DNA of 47,404 nt from Hymenobacter persicinus (GTDB lineage: Bacteria; Bacteroidota; Bacteroidia; Cytophagales; Hymenobacteraceae), in NCBI RefSeq assembly GCF_004167665.1, contig NZ_SEWE01000036.1, positions 1 to 47,404 on the forward strand. The letters are read 5' to 3'. The position numbers and the translations under genes are program-made. Numbering within the stretch: the first letter of the stretch is position 1; every line of letters begins with the position of its first letter. Shown one piece after another: positions 15,610 through 23,471 of this stretch. The notes below the pieces were generated by a model that had not been told where the DNA came from, searched no databases, and was given only the letters and a program-made list of their open reading frames with translations.

Positions 15610-17586
15610 CTATACGTCCAGTTTGGCGTACTTGGCGTTTTTCTCGATAAAGTCCCGGCGCGGGGCCACTTCGTCGCCCATGAGCATGGAGAACAGGTGG
15701 TCGGCTTCCACCCCCGACTCCACGTCCACGCGCTTCAGCGAGCGGGTATCGGGCTGCATGGTGGTGGTCCAGAGCTGCTCGGCGTTCATCTCGCCCAGAC
15801 CTTTATAGCGCTGCACGTTCACCGTTTCGGGTTTGCCGCGGCCTAGCTCCTCCTGAGCGGCGGAGCGTTCTTCCTCGGTCCAGCAGTAGCGCTCCTCCTT
15901 GCCGCGCTTCACCAAGTACAGCGGCGGCAGGGCAATGTAGATGTAGCCCTTGTCGATGAGCTCGGGCATGTAGCGGAAGAAGAAAGTCAGGATCAGCGTC
16001 CGGATGTGCGACCCGTCGATGTCGGCGTCGGTCATGATGATGATCTTGTGGTAGCGCAGCTTGTCCAGGTTCAGGGAGCGGCTGCTGCTGCCATCGTCCT
16101 CGTCGGTCTTCTTCTCGAAGCTCACGCCGAGGGCGGTAATCATGTTGCGGATTTCCTCGTTTTCGTAGATGCGGTGCTCCTGGGCCTTCTCCACGTTGAG
16201 GATCTTACCCCGCAGCGGCAGAATGGCCTGGAAAGCCCGGTTGCGGCCCTGCTTGGCGGTACCGCCGGCCGAGTCCCCTTCGACCAGGTATAGCTCGCAG
16301 ACGGCGGGGTCCGATTCGGAGCAGTCGGCCAGCTTGCCGGGCAGGGAGTTGGAGCCCAGCACCGACTTGCGCTGCACCATCTCGCGGGCCTTCTTGGCGG
16401 CCACGCGGGCCTTGGCGGCCAGAATCACCTTCTCCACGATGATGCGGGCCTCCTTGGGATTTTCCTCCAGGTACTGGTTGAGAATCTCGCCCACCACGGT
16501 GTTGACGGCCCCACTCACCTCGGAGTTGCCGAGCTTGGTCTTGGTCTGGCCTTCGAACTTGGGCTCGGCTACCTTCACCGAAATAACGGCCGTGAGGCCC
16601 TCGCGGAAGTCGTCGCCCTGGATTTCGATTTTCGCCTTGGCTACCTCCCCCGACTTCTCGGCGTAGGCTTTCAGCACCCGGGTAATGGCCGAGCGGAAGC
16701 CTGCCACGTGGGTACCGCCCTCGTGGGTGTTGATGTTGTTGACGTAGGAGAAGATGTGCTCCTGGTACGAGTCGTTGTACTGGAAGGCCACTTCCACCGG
16801 AATGCCGCGCTCAGTGGCCACGTACACGGGCCGGGTCATGAGCACGGAACGGCTGCTGTCGAGGTACTGCACGTACTCGGCCACGCCGCCCTGGGAGTAA
16901 AACTCGTCGCGCTGTTCCTCGCCCCCGTCGGCCGGGGTGCGCAGGTCGGTCAGCACGATGCGGATGCCGCGGTTCAGGTAAGCCAGTTCGCGCAGGCGGT
17001 TGGCAATCCGCTCGTAGGAATAGGTGATGGTTTCGTCGAAGATGGACGGGTCGGGCTGGAACTCCACGCGGGTGCCGCGGCCCTCGGTGTCGCCGACCTC
17101 GCGCACGTCGTACAGCGGCACGCCGATGTTGTACTCCTGCTCGTAGATGTGGCCGTCGCGCTGGACCGTTACGTGGGTGTGGGTGCTCAGGGCATTCACG
17201 CACGAGACGCCCACGCCGTGCAGGCCGCCGGAGGTCTTGTAGCTGTTCTTGTCGAACTTACCGCCGGCGTGGAGCACGGTCAGGGCAATTTCGAGGGCGG
17301 ACTTGCCGAATTTCTGGTTGATGCCCACGGGAATGCCGCGGCCGTTGTCTTGTACTGAAATGGCGTTGCCGGGCAGAATAGACACCTCGATATGGTCGCA
17401 CTGACCGGCCAGGGCCTCATCGATGGAGTTGTCTACCACTTCCCACACCAGGTGGTGCAGTCCTTTCACGCCCGTGTCGCCGATGTACATCGAAGGCCGT
17501 TTACGCACGGCCTCGAGACCTTCCAGAACCTGGATGCTGTCGGCGGAATACTGATTATCGGCTTGTTGTTCTTTCGTTTCGCTCAT
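15610..17586 (-). CDS. gyrB: DNA gyrase subunit B
   Basis: 658 residues, the compact GyrB length of Bacteroidota. The ATPase subunit of gyrase introduces negative supercoils with GyrA. The GHKL ATPase domain shows VLEGLEAVRKRPSMYIGD, EVVDNSIDEALAG, VQDNGRGIP and KTSGGLHGVGVSCVNALS; the TOPRIM domain shows ELYLVEGDSAGGTAKQGRNR and MTDADIDGSHIRTL; the C-terminus shows QRYKGLGEMNAEQLW and DVESGVEADHLFSMLMGDEV. The GyrB-type QGRNRAFQAILPLRGKILNV supports GyrB over ParE. A TATCTTTG box lies 37-44 bases upstream and a terminator follows, so it is a single-gene unit. Confidence 0.95.
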   Translation of the reverse strand: MSETKEQQADNQYSADSIQVLEGLEAVRKRPSMYIGDTGVKGLHHLVWEVVDNSIDEALAGQCDHIEVSILPGNAISVQDNGRGIPVGINQKFGKSALEIALTVLHAGGKFDKNSYKTSGGLHGVGVSCVNALSTHTHVTVQRDGHIYEQEYNIGVPLYDVREVGDTEGRGTRVEFQPDPSIFDETITYSYERIANRLRELAYLNRGIRIVLTDLRTPADGGEEQRDEFYSQGGVAEYVQYLDSSRSVLMTRPVYVATERGIPVEVAFQYNDSYQEHIFSYVNNINTHEGGTHVAGFRSAITRVLKAYAEKSGEVAKAKIEIQGDDFREGLTAVISVKVAEPKFEGQTKTKLGNSEVSGAVNTVVGEILNQYLEENPKEARIIVEKVILAAKARVAAKKAREMVQRKSVLGSNSLPGKLADCSESDPAVCELYLVEGDSAGGTAKQGRNRAFQAILPLRGKILNVEKAQEHRIYENEEIRNMITALGVSFEKKTDEDDGSSSRSLNLDKLRYHKIIIMTDADIDGSHIRTLILTFFFRYMPELIDKGYIYIALPPLYLVKRGKEERYCWTEEERSAAQEELGRGKPETVNVQRYKGLGEMNAEQLWTTTMQPDTRSLKRVDVESGVEADHLFSMLMGDEVAPRRDFIEKNAKYAKLDV

Positions 17587-17622
17587 GTGAGGCGGTCTTG
17601 TTTCAGCTGTTTTGCTAAGCTA

Positions 17623-17630
17623 CAAAGATA
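17623..17630 (-). promoter_or_regulatory. -7 box TATCTTTG for gyrB
   Basis: Exact TAnnTTTG on the minus strand, giving a leader of about 30 bases. No clear TTG at -33. Confidence 0.6.
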
Positions 17631-17767
17631 CCGATTTTATCCGGTTTTTGCCAGCTTTCCCGCCGATGAAATCCGGCTTGACCACCCCGAAAATGCAGTT
17701 TCTTGCCTCCTTGGAGTGCTCGTCCGGTCTGCTTCCACCAAGGCCGCCGCGGGGGCGCCCGGCGCAC

Positions 17768-17800
17768 AAAAAAAGCTCCTTCCGGAAGGAAGGAGCTTTT
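17768..17800 (-). terminator. Terminator after the Asp-box secreted protein
   Basis: 13-bp perfect stem (17771-17783 with 17788-17800; AAAAGCTCCTTCC and complement), GGAA loop, and an A run that reads as T on the minus strand. Confidence 0.9.
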
Positions 17801-17836
17801 CGGTCCGACTAACGAAAGTCGGGCGGCAGTTGCCGC

Positions 17837-19234
17837 TTATTGAATCACGAGCTTCTGCTGGGCTACGCCAGCGTCGGTGCGCAGTTCGAGCGTGTAGAGG
17901 CCGGCTTTTTCCTTGCTCAGGTCCACCGTGGTCAGCTGGGAAGCCACGCTGGTGGCATTGAGCACCTGGTTGAACACCTGACGGCCCACGGCGTCGAATA
18001 CGCGCACCGAAGTACCGGCTTTGATGCCCGAGCTCAGCTGCAGGTTGAATACGCCCGAAGCGCTGGGGTTAGGATACACCGACAGCGACTTCTGCAGCTC
18101 GGCGCTGCGGTTGGCCAGGATGGTTGGGCTGGCTTTGTAGACCCCACCGGCCCCGGCGGCGTCGGTTTGAGCGCCCGAGTAGCCTACCGTACGGCTGATG
18201 AAGTCAACCGTGGACGAGTAGCGGCCCCGGTCGATGTCAATCCAAGTCCGGCCGTTGTTGGTCGAGTACGAGGAGCCATAGTCGGCCGTGGTCGATACGG
18301 TTTCCACCGACGAGCCCACGCTGACGATGATGTTGGTGCCGGGTACGGCGTCAATATCGAAGTGGTTGAAGTTGCCCGTGTACGTCTGCGTGGTCCAGGT
18401 AGCGCCGCCGTCGGTGGTGCTGATCATGTCCGAACCGCGGAAGGCAATGCCGTTGTTGGCATCGGTGAAGGCAATCTTGCTGATGTAGCCCAGCAGCGGG
18501 GTCGGCGCCGAAGCCGTCCAGGTCAGGCCGCGGTCGGTCGACTTGAGCACGCGCGTTGGCACGCCCGAGTTGGCATCAGCGGGGTTGAGCAGGTGAGTCG
18601 TACCGGCCCAGATGGTGTTGCCCACGGCGCAATACGAGCCAACCAAGCCGTATTCGTTGGCGTCGAGGGGAGCGGGGATGCTCGCCGACGGCACGCGCGT
18701 CCAGGTGGTACCGCCGTTGCTGGTGGTGTAGATTTCGAAATACGCCGCACCGGGGCCGTTGGGGTCACCCAGCGACACGCCGTTGTTGGCGTCAAAAAAG
18801 TACACCCAGTTGTTGAAGCCGGCAGGGGCGGCAAACTGCGAAATCGTCGTCGACTTGCTCCAGGTGGCGCCGCCGTTGGTCGTCTTCACAATTTCTCCAC
18901 CGCCGTTGGCACCGAACTGGGCCACGAAAGCCGTGTTGCCATCAAGGGCGTGGATGCCGGCCGCCTGGTAGTTGTTGGCGCCCGCAACGGTGTTGAACGT
19001 CCAAGTAGCGCCGCCGTTGGTGGTGCGGGTAAACAGGTTGGTGGTGGCGCCCGTTACGCTTTCTTGGATCAGTTGCCAGGCAACTTGGTCGCTCACGGTG
19101 TGCATCTGCCGGGAGAAATAGCTCGGCGGGGTCGTAATCGTGCCGGTATTATTCTGCAGGATCCACTTCGTCTGGGCTTGCGCCGACAGACCTAATCCGC
19201 ACAGGAAAGCGAGGGGGAGTAAGGTTTTTTTCAT
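17837..19234 (-). CDS. Secreted Asp-box (BNR/sialidase-like) beta-propeller protein with T9SS type A sorting domain
   Basis: 465 residues. Signal peptide MKKTLLPLAFLCGLGLSAQA. The body has repeated Asp-box turns of the form TxNGGATW (TTNGGATWTF, TTNGGATWSK, TSNGGTTWTR, STDRGLTWTA, TTDGGATWTT, STNNGRTWID), typical of a BNR or YCF48-like beta-propeller. The C-terminal ~80 residues match the type IX secretion type A sorting domain: LSVYPNPSASGVFNLQLSS, VRVFDAVGRQVF and GLYTLELRT with terminal QQKLVIQ. The protein is therefore probably secreted and anchored to, or released from, the cell surface. Asp-boxes also occur in non-sialidase proteins and no sialidase arginine triad is apparent, so enzymatic activity is not claimed. 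Confidence 0.92.
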   Translation of the reverse strand: MKKTLLPLAFLCGLGLSAQAQTKWILQNNTGTITTPPSYFSRQMHTVSDQVAWQLIQESVTGATTNLFTRTTNGGATWTFNTVAGANNYQAAGIHALDGNTAFVAQFGANGGGEIVKTTNGGATWSKSTTISQFAAPAGFNNWVYFFDANNGVSLGDPNGPGAAYFEIYTTSNGGTTWTRVPSASIPAPLDANEYGLVGSYCAVGNTIWAGTTHLLNPADANSGVPTRVLKSTDRGLTWTASAPTPLLGYISKIAFTDANNGIAFRGSDMISTTDGGATWTTQTYTGNFNHFDIDAVPGTNIIVSVGSSVETVSTTADYGSSYSTNNGRTWIDIDRGRYSSTVDFISRTVGYSGAQTDAAGAGGVYKASPTILANRSAELQKSLSVYPNPSASGVFNLQLSSGIKAGTSVRVFDAVGRQVFNQVLNATSVASQLTTVDLSKEKAGLYTLELRTDAGVAQQKLVIQ

Positions 19235-19446
19235 GGAAGGAAAAAAGAGTGGTAAGGGTGTAAGTGAAGCTAGTTGAACCAGTAACAGGAAAGGAATTGG
19301 CTATACGGAAAGACTCCTGCTTGGATGGACAAGGTATGGCTTTCCCCAAAAAAATGCCATTGCTCAAGGATAATAAACAGAAAAAAGCCCCGCGCCTCCG
19401 ACAACGGGCCGGCTACCGGTGAACCAGCCGCCGGAGAAACCCAAAA

Positions 19447-19481
19447 CAAAAAAAGCCACTCAGCAGGAAAGCTAAGTGGCT
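19447..19481 (-). terminator. Terminator of the tRNA cluster
   Basis: On the minus strand: stem AGCCACTTAGC / GCTGAGTGGCT (one T-G wobble), 6-base loop, then T7. It lies just past tRNA-Arg. Confidence 0.85.
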
Positions 19482-19492
19482 GATTTACAACG

Positions 19493-19566
19493 TGGCCCCG
19501 ATGTGATTCGAACACATGACCGGCTGCTTAGAAGGCAGCTGCTCTATCCAGCTGAGCTACGGGGTC
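19493..19566 (-). tRNA. tRNA-Arg (anticodon TCT)
   Basis: 74 nt. Anticodon arm GCTGC-CTTCTAA-GCAGC, D arm with AGCTCAGCTGGATAGAGC, T arm with GTTCGAATC. CCA is not fully encoded; the discriminator is A. The acceptor stem GACCCCG / CGGGGCC has an A-C mismatch at 2-71. Confidence 0.93.
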
Positions 19567-19609
19567 AAAAACAAATAGCCGCCTGCCCCAGAGGCGGGCT
19601 GACGGCTAT
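19567..19609 (-). terminator. Terminator-like hairpin between tRNA-Pro and tRNA-Arg
   Basis: On the minus strand: outer stem ATAGCCG / CGGCTAT (19603-19609 with 19575-19581) enclosing a second GC-rich stem, then TTTGTTTTT. It may attenuate tRNA-Arg or act as a processing structure. Confidence 0.5.
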
Positions 19610-19617
19610 ACTCAAAG

Positions 19618-19691
19618 TCGGGGTGGCAGGATTCGAACCTGCGGCCTCCTGCTCCCAAAGCAGGCGCGATACCGGGCTACGCTACACCCCG
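19618..19691 (-). tRNA. tRNA-Pro (anticodon TGG)
   Basis: 74 nt. Acceptor CGGGGTG / CACCCCG, anticodon arm CCTGC-TTTGGGA-GCAGG, T loop GTTCGAATC; discriminator A. Confidence 0.95.
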
Positions 19692-19697
19692 AAAACT

Positions 19698-19772
19698 AAT
19701 TATGAATGTTGAATTATACATTCCGAATTGATTTATGGCCAATTCTGAATCCGTAACTCAACATTCATAACT
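19698..19772. repeat. AT-rich nested inverted repeat between tRNA-Pro and tRNA-Ser
   Basis: Perfect 13-base arms TTATGAATGTTGA (19700-19712) and TCAACATTCATAA (19758-19770), with a nested pair GAATTG / CAATTC and flanking ATTC / GAAT. The whole spacer can fold into one long imperfect hairpin. It is strikingly AT-rich against a GC-rich background. Confidence 0.75.
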
Positions 19773-19779
19773 ATCAAAG

Positions 19780-19867
19780 TGGAGAGAGGGGGATTCGAAC
19801 CCCCGGTAACCTTTAGAGCTACGGCAGTTTAGCAAACTACTGGTTTCAGCCACTCACCCATCTCTCC
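19780..19867 (-). tRNA. tRNA-Ser (anticodon GCT)
   Basis: 88 nt, with the long variable arm expected for tRNA-Ser. Acceptor GGAGAGA / TCTCTCC, anticodon GCT in the TTTGCTAAA region, T loop GTTCGAATC. It is the first tRNA of the cluster after the promoter. Confidence 0.95.
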
Positions 19868-19898
19868 AGAAGGGCTGCTGTTCCGTCCGAACAGTGCG

Positions 19899-19927
19899 CA
19901 AATATACGACTAGTCCCGAAAAACAAA
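19899..19927 (-). promoter_or_regulatory. tRNA cluster promoter TTTG-N17-TATATTTG
   Basis: Exact -7 box TATATTTG (19906-19899 on the minus strand) with TTTG at 19927-19924, 17-base spacing. One of the two best two-element promoters in the window. Confidence 0.75.
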
Positions 19928-19983
19928 CCCTCCGAAAAAAAATAACTTCTTTTGCTAAACGGCCTGCCAGCGCTGCGGTGGCC

Positions 19984-19991
19984 TATCTTTG
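19984..19991 (+). promoter_or_regulatory. -7 box TATCTTTG for batB
   Basis: Exact consensus, followed by GCGGG; it lies 70 bases before the ATG at 20061 and diverges from the tRNA promoter. Confidence 0.6.
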
Positions 19992-20060
19992 CGGGAAATC
20001 CGCCCCGGCTTTTGCACGTTTTCGAATGAATCATAACCAGTTGGCTTACCACTTGCGGTC

Positions 20061-21035
20061 ATGAACTGGGCCTTTCCGCTTTCGTGGATGGAGCTCGGGG
20101 CCGGCCTTATTTTTTTTGGTCTTTACCTCGGCTATGCCCTGCGCACCCGCCGGCTGGCGGCTCCGCTGCGCCAAAAGGCTTGGCGCCTGGGCTGGAAGCT
20201 GACGCTGCGCCTGCTGTACTTCGCTCTATTTTTGGTCGCGCTGCTGGGCCCGGCTTACGGCGTCACGCAGCAGCCGGTGCGCACGGCGGGTAAAGACGTG
20301 TGGCTGCTCGTGGACTTATCGCGCTCCATGGACGGGCCCGACGTGGTGCCAACCCGCCTGCAGAAAGCCAAGGCTGAGCTGACTACCCTCATCAGCCGCT
20401 TCCAGGCCGACCGGATCGGGCTGATTGTCTTTGCCGCCGATGCTTTCGTGCAGTGCCCGCTCACCTACGACCAGGGCGCGCTGCAACTCTTTATTAATAC
20501 GCTGCAAACTGATCTAGTGCCCGTGGGTCCTACCGACCTGGCCGCCCCGCTCAACTTGGCCCTGACCCGCATCAGCAGCACGCCGGCGCTGGCGGGCAGT
20601 CCGCCGCGGGCCACGGCCCTGGTGCTGATTAGCGACGGGGAAGATTTCGGGGAAAACCTGGAGCCCACCCTGCGGGAGCTGACCCGCTCGGGTGCGCGGT
20701 TGTTTACCATGGGCGTCGGGACGCTGGAGGGCACCCGGCTGCCGCGGGCTGCGGGCCGCTACGTGCGCGACGCCCAGGGCCGCGACGCCGTGAGCCGGCT
20801 GGCCCCGCTCCCGCTGCGCCGCCTGGCCGAGCAAACCAACGGACAGTATTTCGAGTTGACGGATCGGCGCAACGAGTTTCCGCTGCTGGTAAATGCGCTG
20901 AACCGCGTGGAAGGCCAGGCCGAGCAAGTACGGACGGTTTCGGTGGCCGACAACCGCTACCGCTACCCCCTAGTGCTGGCCCTGGCCCTGCTGCTGATTG
21001 ATATTCTGCTGACCGTAAAAGTGATTCGCCCGTGA
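20061..21035 (+). CDS. batB: VWA-domain membrane protein, BatB-like
   Basis: 324 residues. Two N-terminal membrane helices (about 11-27 and 50-67), then a von Willebrand A domain with the MIDAS motif D85-L-S-R-S89 (WLLVDLSRSMDGPDV), GLIVFAADAFVQCPLT, VGPTDLAAPLNLAL and LVLISDGEDFGENLEPT; a C-terminal helix (LVLALALLLIDILLTV) completes the BatA/BatB topology. Bat (Bacteroides aerotolerance) proteins form an inner-membrane complex with TPR partners. The next gene overlaps by 4 bases (GTGA) and encodes a TPR protein like BatC. The usual moxR, DUF58, batA, batD and batE neighbours are absent here, so a BatA/BatB-like paralogue remains possible. Confidence 0.85.
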   Translation: MNWAFPLSWMELGAGLIFFGLYLGYALRTRRLAAPLRQKAWRLGWKLTLRLLYFALFLVALLGPAYGVTQQPVRTAGKDVWLLVDLSRSMDGPDVVPTRLQKAKAELTTLISRFQADRIGLIVFAADAFVQCPLTYDQGALQLFINTLQTDLVPVGPTDLAAPLNLALTRISSTPALAGSPPRATALVLISDGEDFGENLEPTLRELTRSGARLFTMGVGTLEGTRLPRAAGRYVRDAQGRDAVSRLAPLPLRRLAEQTNGQYFELTDRRNEFPLLVNALNRVEGQAEQVRTVSVADNRYRYPLVLALALLLIDILLTVKVIRP

Positions 21036-22006
21036 AAACTCTCGTCTTGACCAGCCTGGTGGTGTTGGGCAGCTGGGGCGGCCTCACGCTCATCCGGGAC
21101 CGGAACGCCGCCATTCAGCGCGCAGAAACCGCGTACGCCCACGGCAACTTCCGGGACGCGGCGGCGGCGTACCGGCAGGCGGTGGAAACCCTGGGGGCTA
21201 CCGACGAAGCGGTGGTGTTGAACCTAGCCCACGCCTACGCCCGCGCCGGACAGCCGGCCGAGGCCCGCGGCTTCTACGGCCGCCTGCTCACGAGCCGGCA
21301 GCCCCGGGTGCGCAGCGTGGCCCGGCAGCAGCTGGCGGTGCTGGCGGCCCAGAAAGGCGAGTACGCCCAGGCCGTAAGCCTGCTGCGCCAGTCCTTGCTG
21401 GCCGACCCGGCCAACGCTAGTGCCCGCTACGACTACGAAGCTCTGAAGGCCTACCTCGACCAGCGCCAGCAAGAACCCCAAGTGCCCGAGCCCGACAACT
21501 CTCCCACCCCCAACCCAGGCCAGCCCGATCCGCAAAGCGCCGAAAACCAGCGCGGGGCCCGGCAAGGAAACGACCGCAGCGGTCAGCTCGACGACCCCAC
21601 TCAGCCCGAAGACCCGCGCAATGCCCCCCAGGCCCGCCCCGACCAGCAGGGCCAGCGCGACCCGAACCGGCCCGCAGGCCCCGGCCAGGGTGCGGCCGGC
21701 AGCTTCGAGCCCGGCGCCGGCAACGAGCAGGCCGTAGCCCGTGGCACCGAGCCCGGCCACGTTCGGGGACTCAGCGACGCGGCCCCGGACAAAGCTGGAA
21801 ACCCCAGTGGTCAGGCGGGCTCCGAGCAGGCCACACTCAGCGAAACCCAGCTCCAGACCCAGCGGGAGCGGCTCCAGCAGATGAACCTGAGCTCGGGTCA
21901 GGCCCGGCAGCTGCTCGAAGCCCTAAACGCCGCCGAACAGCAGTATCTGCAGCAGCTGCCCCATAAGTCGGGGCGCAAGCCTGACTCCAGTAGGCCCAGC
22001 TGGTAA
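21032..22006 (+). CDS. batC: TPR protein, BatC-like, with long disordered tail
   Basis: 324 residues starting at a GTG that overlaps the batB stop, indicating translational coupling. An N-terminal hydrophobic stretch (LTSLVVLGSWGGLTLI) acts as signal or anchor. TPR units follow at ~25-145 (AETAYAHGNFRDAAAAYRQA, NLAHAYARAGQPAEARGFY, QKGEYAQAVSLLRQSL, ALLADPANASARYDYEALKA-like). From ~150 on it is low complexity, rich in Gln, Pro, Asn, Gly and Asp, ending in a QLLEALNAAEQQYLQQLP helix. This TPR-plus-disordered plan fits BatC partners of VWA proteins; the function is inferred from context. Confidence 0.8.
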   Translation: MKTLVLTSLVVLGSWGGLTLIRDRNAAIQRAETAYAHGNFRDAAAAYRQAVETLGATDEAVVLNLAHAYARAGQPAEARGFYGRLLTSRQPRVRSVARQQLAVLAAQKGEYAQAVSLLRQSLLADPANASARYDYEALKAYLDQRQQEPQVPEPDNSPTPNPGQPDPQSAENQRGARQGNDRSGQLDDPTQPEDPRNAPQARPDQQGQRDPNRPAGPGQGAAGSFEPGAGNEQAVARGTEPGHVRGLSDAAPDKAGNPSGQAGSEQATLSETQLQTQRERLQQMNLSSGQARQLLEALNAAEQQYLQQLPHKSGRKPDSSRPSW

Positions 22007-22082
22007 ATCTGCCCGGCCGGGCACCTAAGCAGGTGGCCGGCGCGTTGTGGAGGCCCCGGCCCCGCCACTACCCGGCAATGTT

Positions 22083-22090
22083 TACCTTTG
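22083..22090 (+). promoter_or_regulatory. -7 box TACCTTTG for the thiolase
   Basis: Exact consensus 39 bases before the ATG at 22129. It lies inside the in-frame extension that opens at 22033 and so decides the start. Confidence 0.6.
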
Positions 22091-22128
22091 TCGCCGAATC
22101 CAACCAAATCCCCACCCTACCTAGTCTT

Positions 22129-23313
22129 ATGCAAACCAAAGAAGTTGTAATCGTTGCCGCCGTACGCACTCCCATCGGCTCATTTGGCGGTAGCCTGGCC
22201 TCGCTCTCGGCCACGGAGCTCGGCGCCATTGCCCTGAAAGGCGCCCTGGAGAAAGCCGGCGTTGACCCCAAGGAGGTGCAGCAGGTGATTATGGGCAACG
22301 TTATTTCGGCCAATCTGGGCCAGGCTCCGGCCCGGCAGGCGGCCAAGAAAGCCGGTCTGCCCGACACGGTGGAATGCACGACCGTCAACAAAGTGTGCGC
22401 CTCGGGCACCAAGGCCATCATGTACGCCGCCCAGGCCATCATGCTCGGCCAGGCCGACGTGATTCTGGCCGGCGGCATGGAAAGCATGTCGAACGTGCCC
22501 TACTACCTCGACAAAGCCCGCTTCGGCGCCAAATACGGCCACGGCCAGATGATTGACGGCCTAGTGCGCGACGGCCTCTGGGACCCCTACCACAACTACG
22601 CCATGGGCAACGCGGCCGAGAATACGGCCAAGGAAATGGGCATCACCCGTGAGCAGCAGGATGAGTTTGCCATTGAAAGCTACACCCGCAGTGCCAACGC
22701 GGCTAAAGCCGGCAAAAAGAAAGACGAAATCGTGCCCGTGACCATCGAAAGCCGCGGCAAAACCACGGTGATTGAGGACGACGAGGAGTACCTGAAAGTG
22801 GACTTCACCAAAGTAGCGGGCCTGAAGCCGGCCTTTGTGAAGGACGGCGGCACCGTGACGGCGGCCAACGCCTCCACGCTCAACGACGGCGCGGCCGCCG
22901 TGCTGCTGATGAGCCGCGAGAAAGCCACCGAGCTGGGCGTGACCCCGCTGGCCATTGTCCGCGGTTTCGCCGATGCCGAGCAGGCCCCCGAGTGGTTTAC
23001 CACTACTCCTTCCCTGGCTATTCCCAAGGCGCTGAAAAATGCGGGCATTGACGCTTCGGACGTGGACTTCTACGAAATCAACGAGGCTTTCTCGGTGGTG
23101 TCGTTGGCCAACAACAAGCTCCTGAACCTGGAAGGCTCGAAAGTCAACGTATACGGCGGGGCCGTGAGCCTGGGCCACCCGCTCGGCGCCTCCGGTGCCC
23201 GCATCGTGACCACGCTGCTGAACGTGCTGCGCAACGAAGGCGGCAAAATCGGGGTGACTGGCATCTGCAACGGCGGCGGCGGCGCCAGCAGCCTCGTAAT
23301 CGAGAAAATCTAA
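22129..23313 (+). CDS. Acetyl-CoA C-acetyltransferase (thiolase)
   Basis: 394 residues from MQTKEVVIVAAVRTPIGSFG, the standard thiolase length. The acyl-accepting cysteine is C90 in NKVCASGTKAI; the C-terminal motifs NEAFSVVSLANNKLL, GGAVSLGHPLGASGARI and ICNGGGGASSLVIEKI supply the His and second Cys of the active site. The enzyme condenses or cleaves acetoacetyl-CoA. The GHPLGASG and CNGGGGAS forms fit the biosynthetic acetyl-CoA acetyltransferase group (atoB/phaA-like). No other beta-oxidation or ketone-body gene is adjacent, so the pathway role is open. The longer frame from 22033 is rejected because a promoter box lies inside it. Confidence 0.95.
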   Translation: MQTKEVVIVAAVRTPIGSFGGSLASLSATELGAIALKGALEKAGVDPKEVQQVIMGNVISANLGQAPARQAAKKAGLPDTVECTTVNKVCASGTKAIMYAAQAIMLGQADVILAGGMESMSNVPYYLDKARFGAKYGHGQMIDGLVRDGLWDPYHNYAMGNAAENTAKEMGITREQQDEFAIESYTRSANAAKAGKKKDEIVPVTIESRGKTTVIEDDEEYLKVDFTKVAGLKPAFVKDGGTVTAANASTLNDGAAAVLLMSREKATELGVTPLAIVRGFADAEQAPEWFTTTPSLAIPKALKNAGIDASDVDFYEINEAFSVVSLANNKLLNLEGSKVNVYGGAVSLGHPLGASGARIVTTLLNVLRNEGGKIGVTGICNGGGGASSLVIEKI

Positions 23314-23367
23314 GTCCCTGGGGCAACTGGGTTTTCAACCCGCCCAGTCCTGGTATACTTACTGACA

Positions 23368-23405
23368 AGGCCCTGCTGCACGTTTGCGGCAGGGCTTTTG
23401 TTTTT
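23368..23405 (+). terminator. Terminator after the thiolase
   Basis: Stem GCCCTGC / GCAGGGC (23370-23376 with 23389-23395), extended inward by a T-G and two GC pairs, then TTTTGTTTTT. Confidence 0.85.
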
Positions 23406-23471
23406 GAGCCCGCATCTGGCCCCCTCGACTGGCTCTGAAAATACTTTCTTATTTCCCCCGTTCTTGCGGTT

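Noticed and set aside
19382..19445. Second terminator before the Asp-box gene
   Set aside because: The minus strand has a T6 run after GCGCGGGGC but no matching left arm, so no hairpin forms.
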